Positions 46,267-56,029 of a stretch of 64,000 nucleotides of DNA are shown here, piece after piece. How positions within the stretch are numbered: the first letter of the stretch is position 1; every line of letters starts with the position of its first letter. Made by a program: the position numbers and the translations under genes. The notes under the pieces were generated by a model. That model was not told the origin of the DNA, made no database searches, and saw nothing but the letters and a program-made list of their open reading frames with translations. Origin of the DNA: Enterobacter genomosp. O (GTDB taxonomy: Bacteria > Pseudomonadota > Gammaproteobacteria > Enterobacterales > Enterobacteriaceae); contig NZ_LECZ01000026.1 of NCBI RefSeq assembly GCF_001022965.1, positions 434,001 to 498,000 on the forward strand. The letters run 5' to 3'.

Positions 46267-46697
46267 ATCCCTTCCTCAGCGGGCGCTTCCTCGCGGCAGC
46301 GCCCAAGCTCGTCCACCAGGCTCGTCAGGCCGCGGTGTCCGCACTCCAGCGCCTGCAGACGAAACGCTTCGCTGGTTAATCCGTCGCGCTCCAGCACCAT
46401 CTCCAGCAGGAGCTGCAGGTTGGTGCCGGTGATGACTTCGCTGCCCGGTCTTTGCATCGCGAGCGTTGAGGCCACGCGAAACGGCGTGCCGCCCAGCAAA
46501 TCAGTGAGAAACACAATATCGTGCCGGGCGTCGAGTTCGCTCACCGCCTGCTCAAGCTGAGCGGTCAGCCGCGCCGTGGTGGATGTTTCTGGAAAATCGA
46601 TGGCGATAAACTGCGGCTGCTCGCCGAGGATCTGCTTCATCGCCTGCTCAAGCCCGCTGGCAAAACCGCCGTGACCCGTCAAAATAATGCCTAACAT
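46263..46697 (-). CDS. agaF: PTS IIA component AgaF (GalNAc, mannose family)
   Basis: Encodes 144 residues starting MLGIILTGHGGFASGLEQAM. The phosphorylation histidine is His9 in TGHGGFA, typical of mannose-family IIA proteins. It takes phosphate from HPr and passes it to AgaV. A longer frame up to 46766 runs into agaE and lacks support. It overlaps agaA. Confidence 0.94.
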   Translation of the reverse strand: MLGIILTGHGGFASGLEQAMKQILGEQPQFIAIDFPETSTTARLTAQLEQAVSELDARHDIVFLTDLLGGTPFRVASTLAMQRPGSEVITGTNLQLLLEMVLERDGLTSEAFRLQALECGHRGLTSLVDELGRCREEAPAEEGI

Positions 46698-46713
46698 CGC
46701 TACCTCTTTGCTT

Positions 46714-47592
46714 TTACAGGAAGTGACAGAATTTACCGACAACGCCCAGCACCACGGTGATACCAATCAGCCGCAGCGGGCTCCAGCCATGGCGCACCAG
46801 CCAGAACATGGTCAGGGTGTAGACCAGCGGCAGAAACGCGGGCATCAGCTTGTCTATAACGTCGGCCTGAAGCTTGACGACCGCATCCCCGGCTTTGATT
46901 TCGAGCGTGGTGTTGAGGCGGACATAGGTTGCCACCAGCGCGCCGATCACCGTCATCCCGACGATGGAGGCCGCATGGCCGACCTTTTTGGTGTTGGCCT
47001 TGATCAGCGGAATGGCCGCAACGCCCATCCGGTAAGCGTAGTGCGCCAGACCAAAACGCAGGCCGAGGTGCACAACGTTAAACAGTACGATAAAGACCAC
47101 TGCGCCCAGAATCGATCCCTGCAGTGCCAGGCTGGCACCAATGCCGCCGCAGATGGGCAGAAGGGTAAGCCAGAACATGGCGTCACCAATGCCGCCGAGC
47201 GGTGCACCGACGGCAATTTTGGTGCTCTGGATGCTGTTCACATCCTGTTTGGAGCGCTCCATCGCCAGAATAATGCCGATAACAAAGGTCACGAGAAACG
47301 GGTGGGTATTAAAGAAACCCATATGGCCTTTCATGGCCCGCGCCAGGTCCCGCTTGTTGGTGTGGATCTTTTTCAGCGCAGGCAGCAACCCGTACAGCCA
47401 GCCGGAGGCCTGCATACGTTCATAGTTGAACGAGGCCTGCAGCAGCATTGAACGCCAGGCGACGCGGTTAATATCCTTTTTCGTCAGTTCGGCACCGATG
47501 CTTTGGTCTTCGTAGACGTTTTCGTTGACGCCGGTCAGCAGGGTCTCTTCAGTTTCAGACACGCCCGGTAACGTTGTTTGATTAGATGCCAT
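46714..47592 (-). CDS. agaE: PTS IID membrane component AgaE
   Basis: Encodes 292 residues. The mannose-family IID signature is visible: RSMLLQASFNYERMQASGWLYGLLPAL, GHMGFFNTHPFL, and IAVGAPLGGIGDAMFWLTLLP. One or more C-terminal membrane spans follow. Together with AgaW it forms the GalNAc channel. The start overlaps the agaW end by 11 bp. Confidence 0.93.
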   Translation of the reverse strand: MASNQTTLPGVSETEETLLTGVNENVYEDQSIGAELTKKDINRVAWRSMLLQASFNYERMQASGWLYGLLPALKKIHTNKRDLARAMKGHMGFFNTHPFLVTFVIGIILAMERSKQDVNSIQSTKIAVGAPLGGIGDAMFWLTLLPICGGIGASLALQGSILGAVVFIVLFNVVHLGLRFGLAHYAYRMGVAAIPLIKANTKKVGHAASIVGMTVIGALVATYVRLNTTLEIKAGDAVVKLQADVIDKLMPAFLPLVYTLTMFWLVRHGWSPLRLIGITVVLGVVGKFCHFL

Positions 47593-48361
47593 CTTCGAAT
47601 TCCTCTTTCTGGGCCGCTGGAGCCGCCGGTTCAGGTGATTTACGCATCAGGTCGATCAGCGCCATGGCCAGCGCGGCGGCCGCAATCGCCAGGACCGGAA
47701 GCTTGAGCCAGGCCGCGGCGACAAAGCCGATAATGAAGTAGGGGATGTAGACGTTTTTCATCATGATCTTCAGCAGTACGGCGAAGCCGATAGCTGGCAT
47801 GATGCCGCCTGCGACGCCGAGGCCGTCAATCAGACGAGCCGGCAGAACGTCAATGGCGGTTTTCGCATGTTCCGCACCGAAATAGATGGGCAGAAACGCG
47901 CACAAGAAATAGAAGATGCCGAGCGCCAGCAGGGCCAGATAGTTAACCCGTTCAATGCCGTTGGTATCAGCATTGGCCGCCATGCGATCGCAGCGGGACA
48001 TCACGCCGGACATCACCGAGAAGAGGAACGTAATCCCCATCTGTACCGCAACAGCAAACGGCACGGCGACGCCAACGGCAACTTCCGGCTTCACGCCTGT
48101 GCTAATAGCAAATGCGGTACCCACAATCGTGCCGATAATGACGTTTGGCGGTTGTGCGCCCGCGAGCGGCGCCAGGCCCATCCAGACCAGCTCTAACGTC
48201 CCGCCGGTCAAAATCCCGGTGTGCAGATCGCCAAGGATCAGGCCAACCAGCGGCCCGAGAACGACCGGGCGGTGCATGTGCGTTAACCCGTTAAACATAT
48301 CCAGACCCGCGATAAAGGCGAGAAGCCCCAGCGCGAATGCCTGCAACAGACTGATTTCCAT
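47582..48361 (-). CDS. agaW: PTS IIC membrane component AgaW
   Basis: Encodes 259 residues from MEISLLQAFALGLLAFIAGLD. It is very hydrophobic, with about six to eight spans and the conserved GGTLELVWMGLAPLAGAQPPN segment of sorbose/mannose-type IIC proteins. A cytoplasmic tail is Pro/Ala/Glu-rich. E. coli K-12 has a truncated agaW; this copy is complete. Confidence 0.93.
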   Translation of the reverse strand: MEISLLQAFALGLLAFIAGLDMFNGLTHMHRPVVLGPLVGLILGDLHTGILTGGTLELVWMGLAPLAGAQPPNVIIGTIVGTAFAISTGVKPEVAVGVAVPFAVAVQMGITFLFSVMSGVMSRCDRMAANADTNGIERVNYLALLALGIFYFLCAFLPIYFGAEHAKTAIDVLPARLIDGLGVAGGIMPAIGFAVLLKIMMKNVYIPYFIIGFVAAAWLKLPVLAIAAAALAMALIDLMRKSPEPAAPAAQKEEFEDGI

Positions 48362-48371
48362 TGTGAATCCC

Positions 48372-48845
48372 TCAGAGCAGTTTAAAGAGATCCAAAGCAG
48401 TTTCTGTCGGAACGCCCTGAACAAAGCATTCCACCCCGGCCGTTTTCAGGCCGTTGAACGCGGCGATATCGTTCGCGTCGACGGAGACCGTTTTGGCAAT
48501 TTGTTGTTTGCCACTGGCGTAGTGCATGTTTCCTACGTTGATACGGGTGATGGGCACGCCGCCCTCAACCAGCTTCAGAAAATCGGCAGGAGATTTACAG
48601 ACCAGCAGGATTTTCTGACGGTCAGCGGCGCGATGAATGTTGTCGATCACTTTTTGTAATGACCAGAACCGCACGGCGATCCCTTCCGCGAGCACCATTT
48701 CCATCAGGTTCTGTTGAACAGGATCCTCAGCCACCTCATCGTTGGCGACCAGAACCAGGTTTGCCCCCGCAAACCCTACCCACTGCACGCCCACCTGACC
48801 GTGGATCAGGCGTTCATCAATGCGGCATAAGACAATGTTTGGCAT
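48372..48845 (-). CDS. agaV: PTS IIB component AgaV
   Basis: Encodes 157 residues. The phosphorylated His15 sits in RIDERLIHGQVGVQW, the mannose-family IIB signature. It passes phosphate to GalNAc during uptake. It begins 18 bp after kbaZ and ends 10 bp before agaW. Confidence 0.94.
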   Translation of the reverse strand: MPNIVLCRIDERLIHGQVGVQWVGFAGANLVLVANDEVAEDPVQQNLMEMVLAEGIAVRFWSLQKVIDNIHRAADRQKILLVCKSPADFLKLVEGGVPITRINVGNMHYASGKQQIAKTVSVDANDIAAFNGLKTAGVECFVQGVPTETALDLFKLL

Positions 48846-48863
48846 AGTGCTTTCCTCTTTTTA

Positions 48864-50159
48864 TTATGCGTTTTGCGTCGTTACGCCTTCGCAGGCGGCG
48901 TGGTATTGCTGGAGTATGTCCTGAATGTGGTCGAGGATGAGTTCCCGAGGCGTCGACTTGAGAGCGCCCTCGCGAACTTTGCTGTACTGCAGCGGCAGGT
49001 ACTGGCTGATCAGCGGCAATGGAATGGGGTCGTTTGCCAGGTTGCGCACCAGCCGCGCGAAGGCTTCGTCGATCTGGCTGTCTGGCCAGTAATAACGCAC
49101 GCGGTCAGAGTAGCTGTAGCCGCGCGCCAGGCGACGCGCGTTGCCGTCACCGTGGTAATGGCTTTGCCAGTACTCCGGTCGGTCGAGCATCACGTTTTCC
49201 AGCACGTGGCGCAGGCCAGAACTGGCCTTCGCTGGCAGCAGCTCCTCTTCAATGGCGGCCAGTGAGAAGAGGGCTTCGCGCAGGGCAAAGGTCAGGGCCG
49301 GACCGACTTTTAAGATGGCGAAGTGATCTTTTACCAGCTGGCGCAGCGCCTGCGGCGTCTGGTAGTCAGTGGAGTGCGCTTCAAAAACCAGCGTATCGTA
49401 GGCTTCCACCATTTCGCTCAGAGCGATGGCTTTTTCCGGCCGGTAGTCGCAGACGTGTGCGTGGTCGAACTCCACGCCGGGCTGTACCACCAGGCCGATA
49501 ATGCGCGACCAGATGTCGCTTAATCCTTCCTTTTCGAACGCGTGACGATGCGCTTCAAGCGTCGCGCGCGCCGCGTCTGGTGTGGTGACCTCAAGCTCGG
49601 TGAGCGTGTCGTGCGCGCCACCGGGCACCGGAACTTCCGTGCCGATAACGTAGACCAGATCGGATTCACCAAACTGTTCCCGGCAGGTCGCTTCGGCAAT
49701 TTTCGCCAGACGCGCGGCGCGTTCGGCGACGATCTCGTCGGTCAGGGGAACCGGATCGTCCTCGCAGGACATGCTGCAGTCGAGGTGGATCTTTTTGAAC
49801 CCGGCCGCGACATAGCTTTTAATGAGATCGTCGGCATTGGCCATAGCTTCCCGCGAGGGCAGGTGTTGCCAGCGGTTTGGCCCTAAGTGATCGCCGCCGA
49901 GGATCAGCCGTGACGCCGGGAATCCAAGAGAGTCTGCCAGCCTGCAGACGAACCCGTAAAAGTCGGCGGGCGTCATGCCGGTGTAGCCGCCAAACTGATC
50001 GACCTGGTTAGAGGTTGCCTCAATCAGCAGCGGCGTCTGCTGCGAATGGGCGTAACGAATTGCGGCTTCAAGTACCAGCGGATGTGCGGAGCAGACGGCA
50101 TAAATTCCGTTTGTCTTCCCCCGTTTATGCTGCTCCACCATTTCTGTCAGATGTTTCAC
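48864..50159 (-). CDS. kbaZ: Tagatose-1,6-bisphosphate aldolase subunit KbaZ
   Basis: Encodes 431 residues from a GTG start ([26 protein letters not shown]) with GAGAGGA just upstream; an ATG at 50171 would add four residues but has no ribosome site. KbaZ is a non-catalytic but stabilising partner of KbaY, with a barrel fold containing [13 protein letters not shown] and [13 protein letters not shown]. coli KbaZ is 426 residues. It is first in the kbaZ-agaVWEFA operon, under AgaR boxes. Confidence 0.94.
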   Translation of the reverse strand: MKHLTEMVEQHKRGKTNGIYAVCSAHPLVLEAAIRYAHSQQTPLLIEATSNQVDQFGGYTGMTPADFYGFVCRLADSLGFPASRLILGGDHLGPNRWQHLPSREAMANADDLIKSYVAAGFKKIHLDCSMSCEDDPVPLTDEIVAERAARLAKIAEATCREQFGESDLVYVIGTEVPVPGGAHDTLTELEVTTPDAARATLEAHRHAFEKEGLSDIWSRIIGLVVQPGVEFDHAHVCDYRPEKAIALSEMVEAYDTLVFEAHSTDYQTPQALRQLVKDHFAILKVGPALTFALREALFSLAAIEEELLPAKASSGLRHVLENVMLDRPEYWQSHYHGDGNARRLARGYSYSDRVRYYWPDSQIDEAFARLVRNLANDPIPLPLISQYLPLQYSKVREGALKSTPRELILDHIQDILQQYHAACEGVTTQNA

Positions 50160-50191
50160 TTTCCTCTCCATGTCGGATGGTAATGATACTT

Positions 50192-50212
50192 ATCTTTCGT
50201 TTTGTTTCATTT
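50192..50212. promoter_or_regulatory. AgaR-type operator upstream of kbaZ
   Basis: ATCTTTCGTTTTGTTTCATT fits the AgaR pattern fully. It lies 33-53 bp from the kbaZ start, where it would overlap the promoter. Confidence 0.75.
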
Positions 50213-50233
50213 AATCCTGCATCATGGTGATAT

Positions 50234-50254
50234 AAAAATAAAACGAAAGATAAT
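50234..50254. promoter_or_regulatory. AgaR-type operator upstream of kbaZ (inverted copy)
   Basis: AAAATAAAACGAAAGATAAT is the inverted form of the same element, about 22 bp from the first. The pair is arranged head to head. Confidence 0.75.
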
Positions 50255-50368
50255 AGTTTTCCGATCTGTTTCACAAAAGAAACATAATGAAAGGTTTCAG
50301 CGCAGGTTAAGCGAATGTCAGGCGGGGTTTCAGGGCTTGCATTCCCCCAAAAGAAAGGCGTTAATAGG

Positions 50369-50391
50369 CAAAACGAAATAAAACGAAAGTG
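50369..50391. promoter_or_regulatory. AgaR-type operator upstream of agaR
   Basis: Tandem AAACGAAATAAAACGAAAGT lies 20 bp before the agaR start, consistent with AgaR repressing itself. Two short repeats of AAACGAAA are visible. Confidence 0.7.
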
Positions 50392-50410
50392 TTTTTACTA
50401 AGGAGCTCGC

Positions 50411-51220
50411 ATGGGCAGCACCGATCCATCCGCAGAAAAGCGCATCACCGGCACCAGCGAAAGGCGAGAGCAGATCATTCAGCGGCTGCGGGCGCAGGGA
50501 AGCGTACAGGTTAACGATCTTTCTCATTTATATGGCGTATCAACGGTAACGATCCGCAACGATCTGGCATTCCTGGAAAAACAGGGCATCGCCGTGCGCG
50601 CTTACGGTGGTGCGCTCATCTGTGAGGGCAATACGCCGGGCGCTGAGCCTTCAGTGGAAGACAAAAGCTCGCTCAACACGGCGGTGAAGCGCAGCATCGC
50701 GCAGGCCGCTGCCGCGCTGGTGAAGCCCGGACACCGCATTATTCTGGACTCCGGTACCACGACGTTTGAAATTGCCCGCATGCTGCGTCAGCACACGGAT
50801 GTCATTGCCATGACCAATGGGATGAACGTGGCGAATGCGCTGCTGGAGGCGGAAGGCGTTGAGCTGCTGATGACAGGCGGGCACTTGCGTCGCCAGTCGC
50901 AATCCTTCTACGGCGACCAGGCGGAGCAGTCCTTACAGAATTATCACTTCGATCTGCTGTTCCTGGGCGTTGACGCCATCGATCTCGATCGCGGCGTGAG
51001 CACGCATAACGAAGACGAGGCCCGCCTGAACCGCCGGATGTGTGAGGTTGCTGAGCGTATTATCGTCGTGACCGACTCCAGCAAGTTTGACCGCTCAAGC
51101 CTGCATAAAATCATTGATATGCAGCGGATTGACATGATTATCGTCGACGAGGGGATCCCGGCGGAGAGTCTGGACGGGTTGCGTAAAAGCGGGATCGAAG
51201 TGGTGTTGGTGAAGGGGTAG
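50411..51220 (+). CDS. agaR: DeoR-family repressor of the aga regulon, AgaR
   Basis: Encodes 269 residues, as in E. coli. The N-terminal DeoR helix-turn-helix is [42 protein letters not shown] (residues 18-59, key STVTIRNDL). The C-terminal domain is a sugar-phosphate sensor with [12 protein letters not shown] and [12 protein letters not shown]. It is divergent from kbaZ and likely released by a GalNAc pathway intermediate. Confidence 0.96.
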   Translation: MGSTDPSAEKRITGTSERREQIIQRLRAQGSVQVNDLSHLYGVSTVTIRNDLAFLEKQGIAVRAYGGALICEGNTPGAEPSVEDKSSLNTAVKRSIAQAAAALVKPGHRIILDSGTTTFEIARMLRQHTDVIAMTNGMNVANALLEAEGVELLMTGGHLRRQSQSFYGDQAEQSLQNYHFDLLFLGVDAIDLDRGVSTHNEDEARLNRRMCEVAERIIVVTDSSKFDRSSLHKIIDMQRIDMIIVDEGIPAESLDGLRKSGIEVVLVKG

Positions 51221-51225
51221 TTTCT

Positions 51226-51273
51226 CTCCTCACCCTAACCCTCTCCCCTATGGGGAGAGGGCAGGGTGAGGGG
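51226..51273. repeat. Nested palindromic repeat after agaR
   Basis: CTCACCCT...CTCTCCCC/GGGGAGAG...AGGGTGAG forms a nested palindrome. The same element is seen again near 63550. It lies between convergent agaR and garD and can act as a terminator-like structure. Its relation to named BOX elements is not decided. Confidence 0.7.
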
Positions 51274-51276
51274 CAA

Positions 51277-52848
51277 TTACGTCACCGGCGCCGGATTAAA
51301 CACCGCCAGCTGGTTATGCAGCCCCCATTGATCAGAGAAGGTTTTCTTCCGCCCGCTCGCCACGTCCAGAATGAAGTGGAACAGCTTCCAGCCTACCTCT
51401 TCAATACTCTCTTCCCCGGTGGCGATGGTGCCCGCGTTGATATCCATTAAGTCATACCAGCGGTTTGCCAGCTCGGTGCGCGTCGCCATTTTAATTACCG
51501 GCACCGCCATCAGGCCGTACGGCGTACCGCGCCCGGTGGTGAAGATCTGCACCGTAATGCCGGATGCGACCTGCTGCGTGCCGCAGACGAAATCGCTGGC
51601 CGGCGTTGCCGCGTAGATCAGGCCGCGCTTCGTCGGGCGCTGGCCCGGAGAGAGCACTTCAGCAATAGCGCTCTGGCCGGATTTGGCAATAGATCCGAGA
51701 GCTTTTTCCACCACGTTTGCCAGTCCTCCCTTTTTATTCCCCGGAGAGGGGTTGGCGCTGCGGTCGGTTTTGCCCATGTCGAGATAGTTGTCGTACCAGG
51801 CCATCTCCTCAAGCAGGCGCTTGCCGACCTCTTCGTTGACGGCGCGCGGCGTAAGCAAATGGATGGCGTCACGAACTTCGGTCACTTCGGAGAACATTAC
51901 CGTGGCGCCGCAGCGAACAAGCAGATCGGACGCATAGCCCACCGCCGGGTTGGCCGTCACGCCGGAGAATGCATCGCTGCCGCCGCACTGGGTGCCCACC
52001 ACCAGTTCCGAGGCCGGACACGTTTCGCGCTGGCGGCGGTTGAGTTTATCCAGATGGCGCTCCGCGACCTGCAGAATATCGTCGACCATTGAACGAAAAC
52101 CGACGTGGCGTTCGTCCTGCAGGCGCACAATGCTGGCCTCGTCTGCCGGGATGGCTTTGACATCTTCCGTGCCCTGCAGCAGACGCTCGGGCTGGAGCTT
52201 TTCGCAACCCAGACCGATCACCATCACCTCGCCGCCGAAGTTCGGGTTGAGGGCGATGTTGTGGATGGTCCGGATGGGCACGACCGCTGCCGGCGCGTTA
52301 ATCGCCACGCCGCAGCCGTAAAGGTGGTTAAGACCGACCACGCCGTCCACGTTCGGGTATTTTGGCAGCAGATCGCGCTCGATGATTTTCACCACGTAAT
52401 CCACTACGCCCGCCACGCAGTGCACGCTGGTGGTAATGCCGAGCAGGTTTTTAGTGCCGACGCTGCCATCCGCATTGCGATAGCCTTCAAAGGTATAGCC
52501 TTCCAGCGGAGGAAGCGGTTCCGGCACGCGGGTTGCCAGGGGCAGCGTATTGAGCGGCGGTGCTTTTGGCAGCTCAACCAGCGACTCCTCAATCCAGCTA
52601 CCCTGCGGAATGAAGCGGACGGCATAGCCGATGACTTCGCCGTAGCGCACGATTTCGCTTTGAGCAGGAATGTCCACCAGGGCGACTTTATGTCCCTGCG
52701 GAATATGCTCAGTCAGCTCCAGCCCGTCCGGGAAGCGGGTGCCTGCTTTTAAGCCATTGTCGTTGACAATAATCGCCACGTTATCGGTGTCATGCACTTT
52801 TATATAGAACGCCGTCGGCGATGCGTGTCGAATTTCAATGTCGGCCAT
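51277..52848 (-). CDS. garD: Galactarate dehydratase
   Basis: Encodes 523 residues. The N-terminal SAF domain (about 10-90) and the C-terminal dehydratase region ([50 protein letters not shown]) match the UxaA/GarD family. It converts galactarate to 5-keto-4-deoxy-D-glucarate, the substrate of GarL. It is divergent from garL with 374 bp between, and co-regulation is expected. Confidence 0.96.
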   Translation of the reverse strand: MADIEIRHASPTAFYIKVHDTDNVAIIVNDNGLKAGTRFPDGLELTEHIPQGHKVALVDIPAQSEIVRYGEVIGYAVRFIPQGSWIEESLVELPKAPPLNTLPLATRVPEPLPPLEGYTFEGYRNADGSVGTKNLLGITTSVHCVAGVVDYVVKIIERDLLPKYPNVDGVVGLNHLYGCGVAINAPAAVVPIRTIHNIALNPNFGGEVMVIGLGCEKLQPERLLQGTEDVKAIPADEASIVRLQDERHVGFRSMVDDILQVAERHLDKLNRRQRETCPASELVVGTQCGGSDAFSGVTANPAVGYASDLLVRCGATVMFSEVTEVRDAIHLLTPRAVNEEVGKRLLEEMAWYDNYLDMGKTDRSANPSPGNKKGGLANVVEKALGSIAKSGQSAIAEVLSPGQRPTKRGLIYAATPASDFVCGTQQVASGITVQIFTTGRGTPYGLMAVPVIKMATRTELANRWYDLMDINAGTIATGEESIEEVGWKLFHFILDVASGRKKTFSDQWGLHNQLAVFNPAPVT

Positions 52849-53222
52849 TGTTCACTATTCTCCAGCAAAGTGTCTGATAATAAATTCAGCCAATTTTCTA
52901 ATGGTAGAAATAAATATGCGGCTTTCAGAAATAAAGCATGTCAGCAGATGGGATATGAAAATGTGATCCCGATCGCTCCCGAACCAGTAATGCCTGATTC
53001 TGTGCATTAGCGCCCAGTGCTTTGTGCATATGCTCAAAATATTATCAAAATGCACCGGAATGCTTGAGCATTAAAACAATGTGCAGTGGTGGATAGCGTC
53101 TTATACTGAATGACGATTTTATAACGCCAAACCAGCTCAGAATAATAAATATAACCCTGTCGCTGCGTCTGAATAAATAAAATGATATTGAACAAGGCTG
53201 CGGAATTAAAAAGGTAAACGCG
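52849..53222. promoter_or_regulatory. garD-garL divergent control region
   Basis: This 374-bp gene-free spacer is AT-rich and contains repeated TGTGCA-type elements: TGTGCATTA at 53001, TTTGTGCATA at 53021, inverted TGCACC at 53051 and GTGCAG at 53081, plus a TGCTTGAGCA palindrome at 53061-53070. A TATACT -10 at 53102-53107 has no good -35, in line with an activator-dependent promoter. The regulator CdaR controls this regulon in E. coli; that these repeats bind it is inference. Confidence 0.5.
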
Positions 53223-53993
53223 ATGAATAACGATATCTTCCCGAATAAGTTTAAAGCGGCCCTCGCGGCGCACCAGATTCAGATTGGCTGCTGGTCCGCG
53301 CTGGCCAACCCCATTAGCACGGAAGTGCTGGGTCTGGCCGGTTTCGACTGGCTGGTGCTGGACGGCGAACATGCCCCGAATGATATCAGCACCTTTATTC
53401 CGCAGCTGATGGCGCTGAAAGGCAGCCGCAGCGCACCGGTGGTCCGCGTTCCCACAAACGAGCCGGTGATCGTTAAGCGCTTGTTGGATATCGGTTTCTA
53501 CAATTTCCTGATCCCGTTTGTGGAAACGGCAGAGCAGGCAGCGCTGGCCGTGGCCTCCACGCGCTATCCGCCGGAAGGGATCCGCGGCGTCTCCGTTTCA
53601 CACCGCGCCAACATGTTTGGCACCGTACCGGACTACTTCGCCCAGTCCAACAGCAACATCACCATCCTGGTCCAGATCGAGAGCCAGCAGGGCGTCGATA
53701 ACGTCGATGCGATTGCCGGCACCGAGGGCGTGGATGGCATCTTCGTTGGCCCAAGCGATCTGGCTGCCGCGTTCGGACACCTGGGGAATGCCGGTCATCC
53801 GGACGTACAGCGTGCCATTCAGCACATCTTTGCCCGCGCCAAAGCGCACGGTAAACCGTGCGGCATTCTGGCACCGGTTGAGGCGGATGCCCGCCGCTAT
53901 CTGGAGTGGGGAGCCACGTTTGTTGCCGTCGGCAGCGATCTCGGCGTATTTCGCTCGGCCACGCAGAAATTAGCGGACGCTTTTAAAAAATAA
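53223..53993 (+). CDS. garL: 5-keto-4-deoxy-D-glucarate aldolase
   Basis: Encodes 256 residues (HpcH/HpaI aldolase family). The catalytic histidine is in [11 protein letters not shown]; metal-binding Glu and Asp are in VQIESQQG and [10 protein letters not shown]. It splits the keto-acid into pyruvate and tartronate semialdehyde, which GarR then reduces. No garP transporter gene precedes it, unlike E. coli. Confidence 0.96.
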   Translation: MNNDIFPNKFKAALAAHQIQIGCWSALANPISTEVLGLAGFDWLVLDGEHAPNDISTFIPQLMALKGSRSAPVVRVPTNEPVIVKRLLDIGFYNFLIPFVETAEQAALAVASTRYPPEGIRGVSVSHRANMFGTVPDYFAQSNSNITILVQIESQQGVDNVDAIAGTEGVDGIFVGPSDLAAAFGHLGNAGHPDVQRAIQHIFARAKAHGKPCGILAPVEADARRYLEWGATFVAVGSDLGVFRSATQKLADAFKK

Positions 53994-54013
53994 CCATCAT
54001 TGAGGAAAAAACT

Positions 54014-54904
54014 ATGACGCTGAAAGTGGGTTTTATTGGCCTGGGGATCATGGGTAAACCAATGAGTAAGAACCTCATCAAAGCAGGTTACTCACTGGTG
54101 GTATCCGATCATAATCCGCAGGCCGTGGCTGAGGTGATGGCGGCTGGCGCAGAAACGGCCACCACCGCGAAAGCCATTGCTGAGCAGTGCGATGTCATCA
54201 TCACCATGCTGCCAAACTCACCGCATGTTAAAGAGGTTGCGCTGGGTGAGAACGGCATTATCGACGGTGCGAAGCCTGGCCTGGTGCTGATCGATATGAG
54301 CTCTATCGCGCCGCTCGCAAGCCGTGAAATCAGCGAGGCGTTAAAAGCGAAGGGCGTCGATATGCTGGATGCGCCGGTCAGCGGCGGTGAGCCGAAAGCG
54401 ATCGACGGCACGCTGTCGGTCATGGTCGGCGGCGACAAGGCCATTTTCGACAAATACTACGATCTGATGAAAGCGATGGCGGGCTCGGTGGTGCATACCG
54501 GGGACATCGGTGCCGGTAACGTCACCAAGCTGGCAAACCAGGTGATTGTGGCGCTAAACATTGCCGCCATGTCGGAAGCGCTGACGCTGGCTACCAAAGC
54601 GGGCGTCAACCCGGACCTGGTCTATCAGGCGATTCGCGGTGGTCTGGCGGGCAGCACCGTGCTGGATGCCAAAGCGCCGATGGTCATGGACAGAAATTTC
54701 AAACCCGGCTTTCGCATCGACCTGCATATTAAAGACCTGGTCAACGCGCTGGATACCTCTCACGGCGTGGGAGCACAGCTGCCGCTAACCGCAGCGGTTA
54801 TGGAGATGATGCAGGCGCTGCGCGCGGATGGCCTGGGCACGGCCGACCACAGCGCGATTGCATGCTACTACGAAAAGCTGGCGAAGGTGGAAGTCGCGCG
54901 TTAA
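54014..54904 (+). CDS. garR: Tartronate semialdehyde reductase
   Basis: Encodes 296 residues. The Rossmann motif GFIGLGIMGKPM opens the NAD-binding domain; the substrate-binding DAPVSGGEPKA and catalytic lysine in GNVTKLANQVI are those of beta-hydroxyacid dehydrogenases. It makes D-glycerate. It follows garL by 20 bp; a glycerate kinase (garK) does not follow. Confidence 0.96.
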   Translation: MTLKVGFIGLGIMGKPMSKNLIKAGYSLVVSDHNPQAVAEVMAAGAETATTAKAIAEQCDVIITMLPNSPHVKEVALGENGIIDGAKPGLVLIDMSSIAPLASREISEALKAKGVDMLDAPVSGGEPKAIDGTLSVMVGGDKAIFDKYYDLMKAMAGSVVHTGDIGAGNVTKLANQVIVALNIAAMSEALTLATKAGVNPDLVYQAIRGGLAGSTVLDAKAPMVMDRNFKPGFRIDLHIKDLVNALDTSHGVGAQLPLTAAVMEMMQALRADGLGTADHSAIACYYEKLAKVEVAR

Positions 54905-54964
54905 TCGCGTCTTGCCTCACGCCTGAGGGTGACAGCGGCGCGCAAACCCTCTATACTTCGCGCC

Positions 54965-55341
<377 letters not shown>

Positions 55342-55345
55342 TCTT

Positions 55346-55372
55346 AAAAAACCCCGCTTCGGCGGGGTTTTT
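55346..55372 (+). terminator. Terminator of rnpB
   Basis: AAAAACCCCGC/GCGGGGTTTTT with a TTCG loop just after the RNA, the standard rnpB terminator. The T tract is strong. Confidence 0.9.
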
Positions 55373-55390
55373 GCGTTCAGGGGCTTGCAG

Positions 55391-55417
55391 GCCGGGTAAG
55401 CGCAGCGTCACCCGGCA
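55391..55417. repeat. REP unit after rnpB
   Basis: GCCGGGTAAGCGC paired with GCGTCACCCGGC, a typical REP palindrome downstream of a terminator. It begins the gene-free stretch leading to tdcA. Confidence 0.75.
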
Positions 55418-55419
55418 AT

Positions 55420-55950
55420 CGCCTGAGCGACATCAATTCTCATATTTGCGACATTAAGCACATTTCACTGCTTTTGTCCCTTCATCGTCTATACAGCATC
55501 TGCGTACGATCGACATCACAAAATTTCACGCTAAAAAATCATCAATCTTTAGTGTTGATAGTTTGTTATGTTCGTTACCTTAATGATCGCGAATCTTTTC
55601 TCGTTTGATATGTACATATTGAATTTAAAAACATTCGCCCTGTGAATGTGTGACGTATTCCTCTCTTTATCGGTAACCTGCCAAATTACGTCTGCAAATT
55701 TTGATAAATTAAAAGAATGTTTTAAATGAAGAGTGGCTATTTATTGCCCTTTAATTGTCTGAAATATCGTCTTTATTGATTTTTTATGAACGGTAAAATT
55801 TACCCGGGTTATCGCCATAAAATAAATTTATTACCGTGGGTTTTATTGATCAATATCAGCGTAATGACGTATTTCAATTTACTTATTTTATTGATATTAA
55901 AGGTTTTTTGTCGACTTCTGCAGTGGCTTAATTGGATGCGAAAAGGCAAA
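55420..55950. other. Long AT-rich gene-free region upstream of tdcA
   Basis: About 530 bp with no convincing gene, base composition strongly AT-rich compared with the flanking genes, and many T/A runs likely to be curved. E. coli tdc is preceded by a similar region carrying IHF, TdcA and TdcR control; no tdcR-like gene could be recognised here. Confidence 0.6.
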
Positions 55951-55951
55951 T

Positions 55952-56002
55952 TGTGAGTAACAGCACATACCCCTTTAAACATTATTGAGTAGAATTCACC
56001 CC
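55952..56002 (+). promoter_or_regulatory. tdcA promoter with CRP site
   Basis: A CRP site core (TGTGA at 55952-55956, six-base spacer, GCACA at 55963-55967) is centred at about 55959.5. A TAGAAT -10 at 55990-55995 predicts a start near 56002, which puts the CRP centre at about -42, the class II arrangement. Catabolite control of tdc in E. coli is well known. Confidence 0.75.
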
Positions 56003-56029
56003 GTCATAGGGAAATAAGCGCAGAATATT

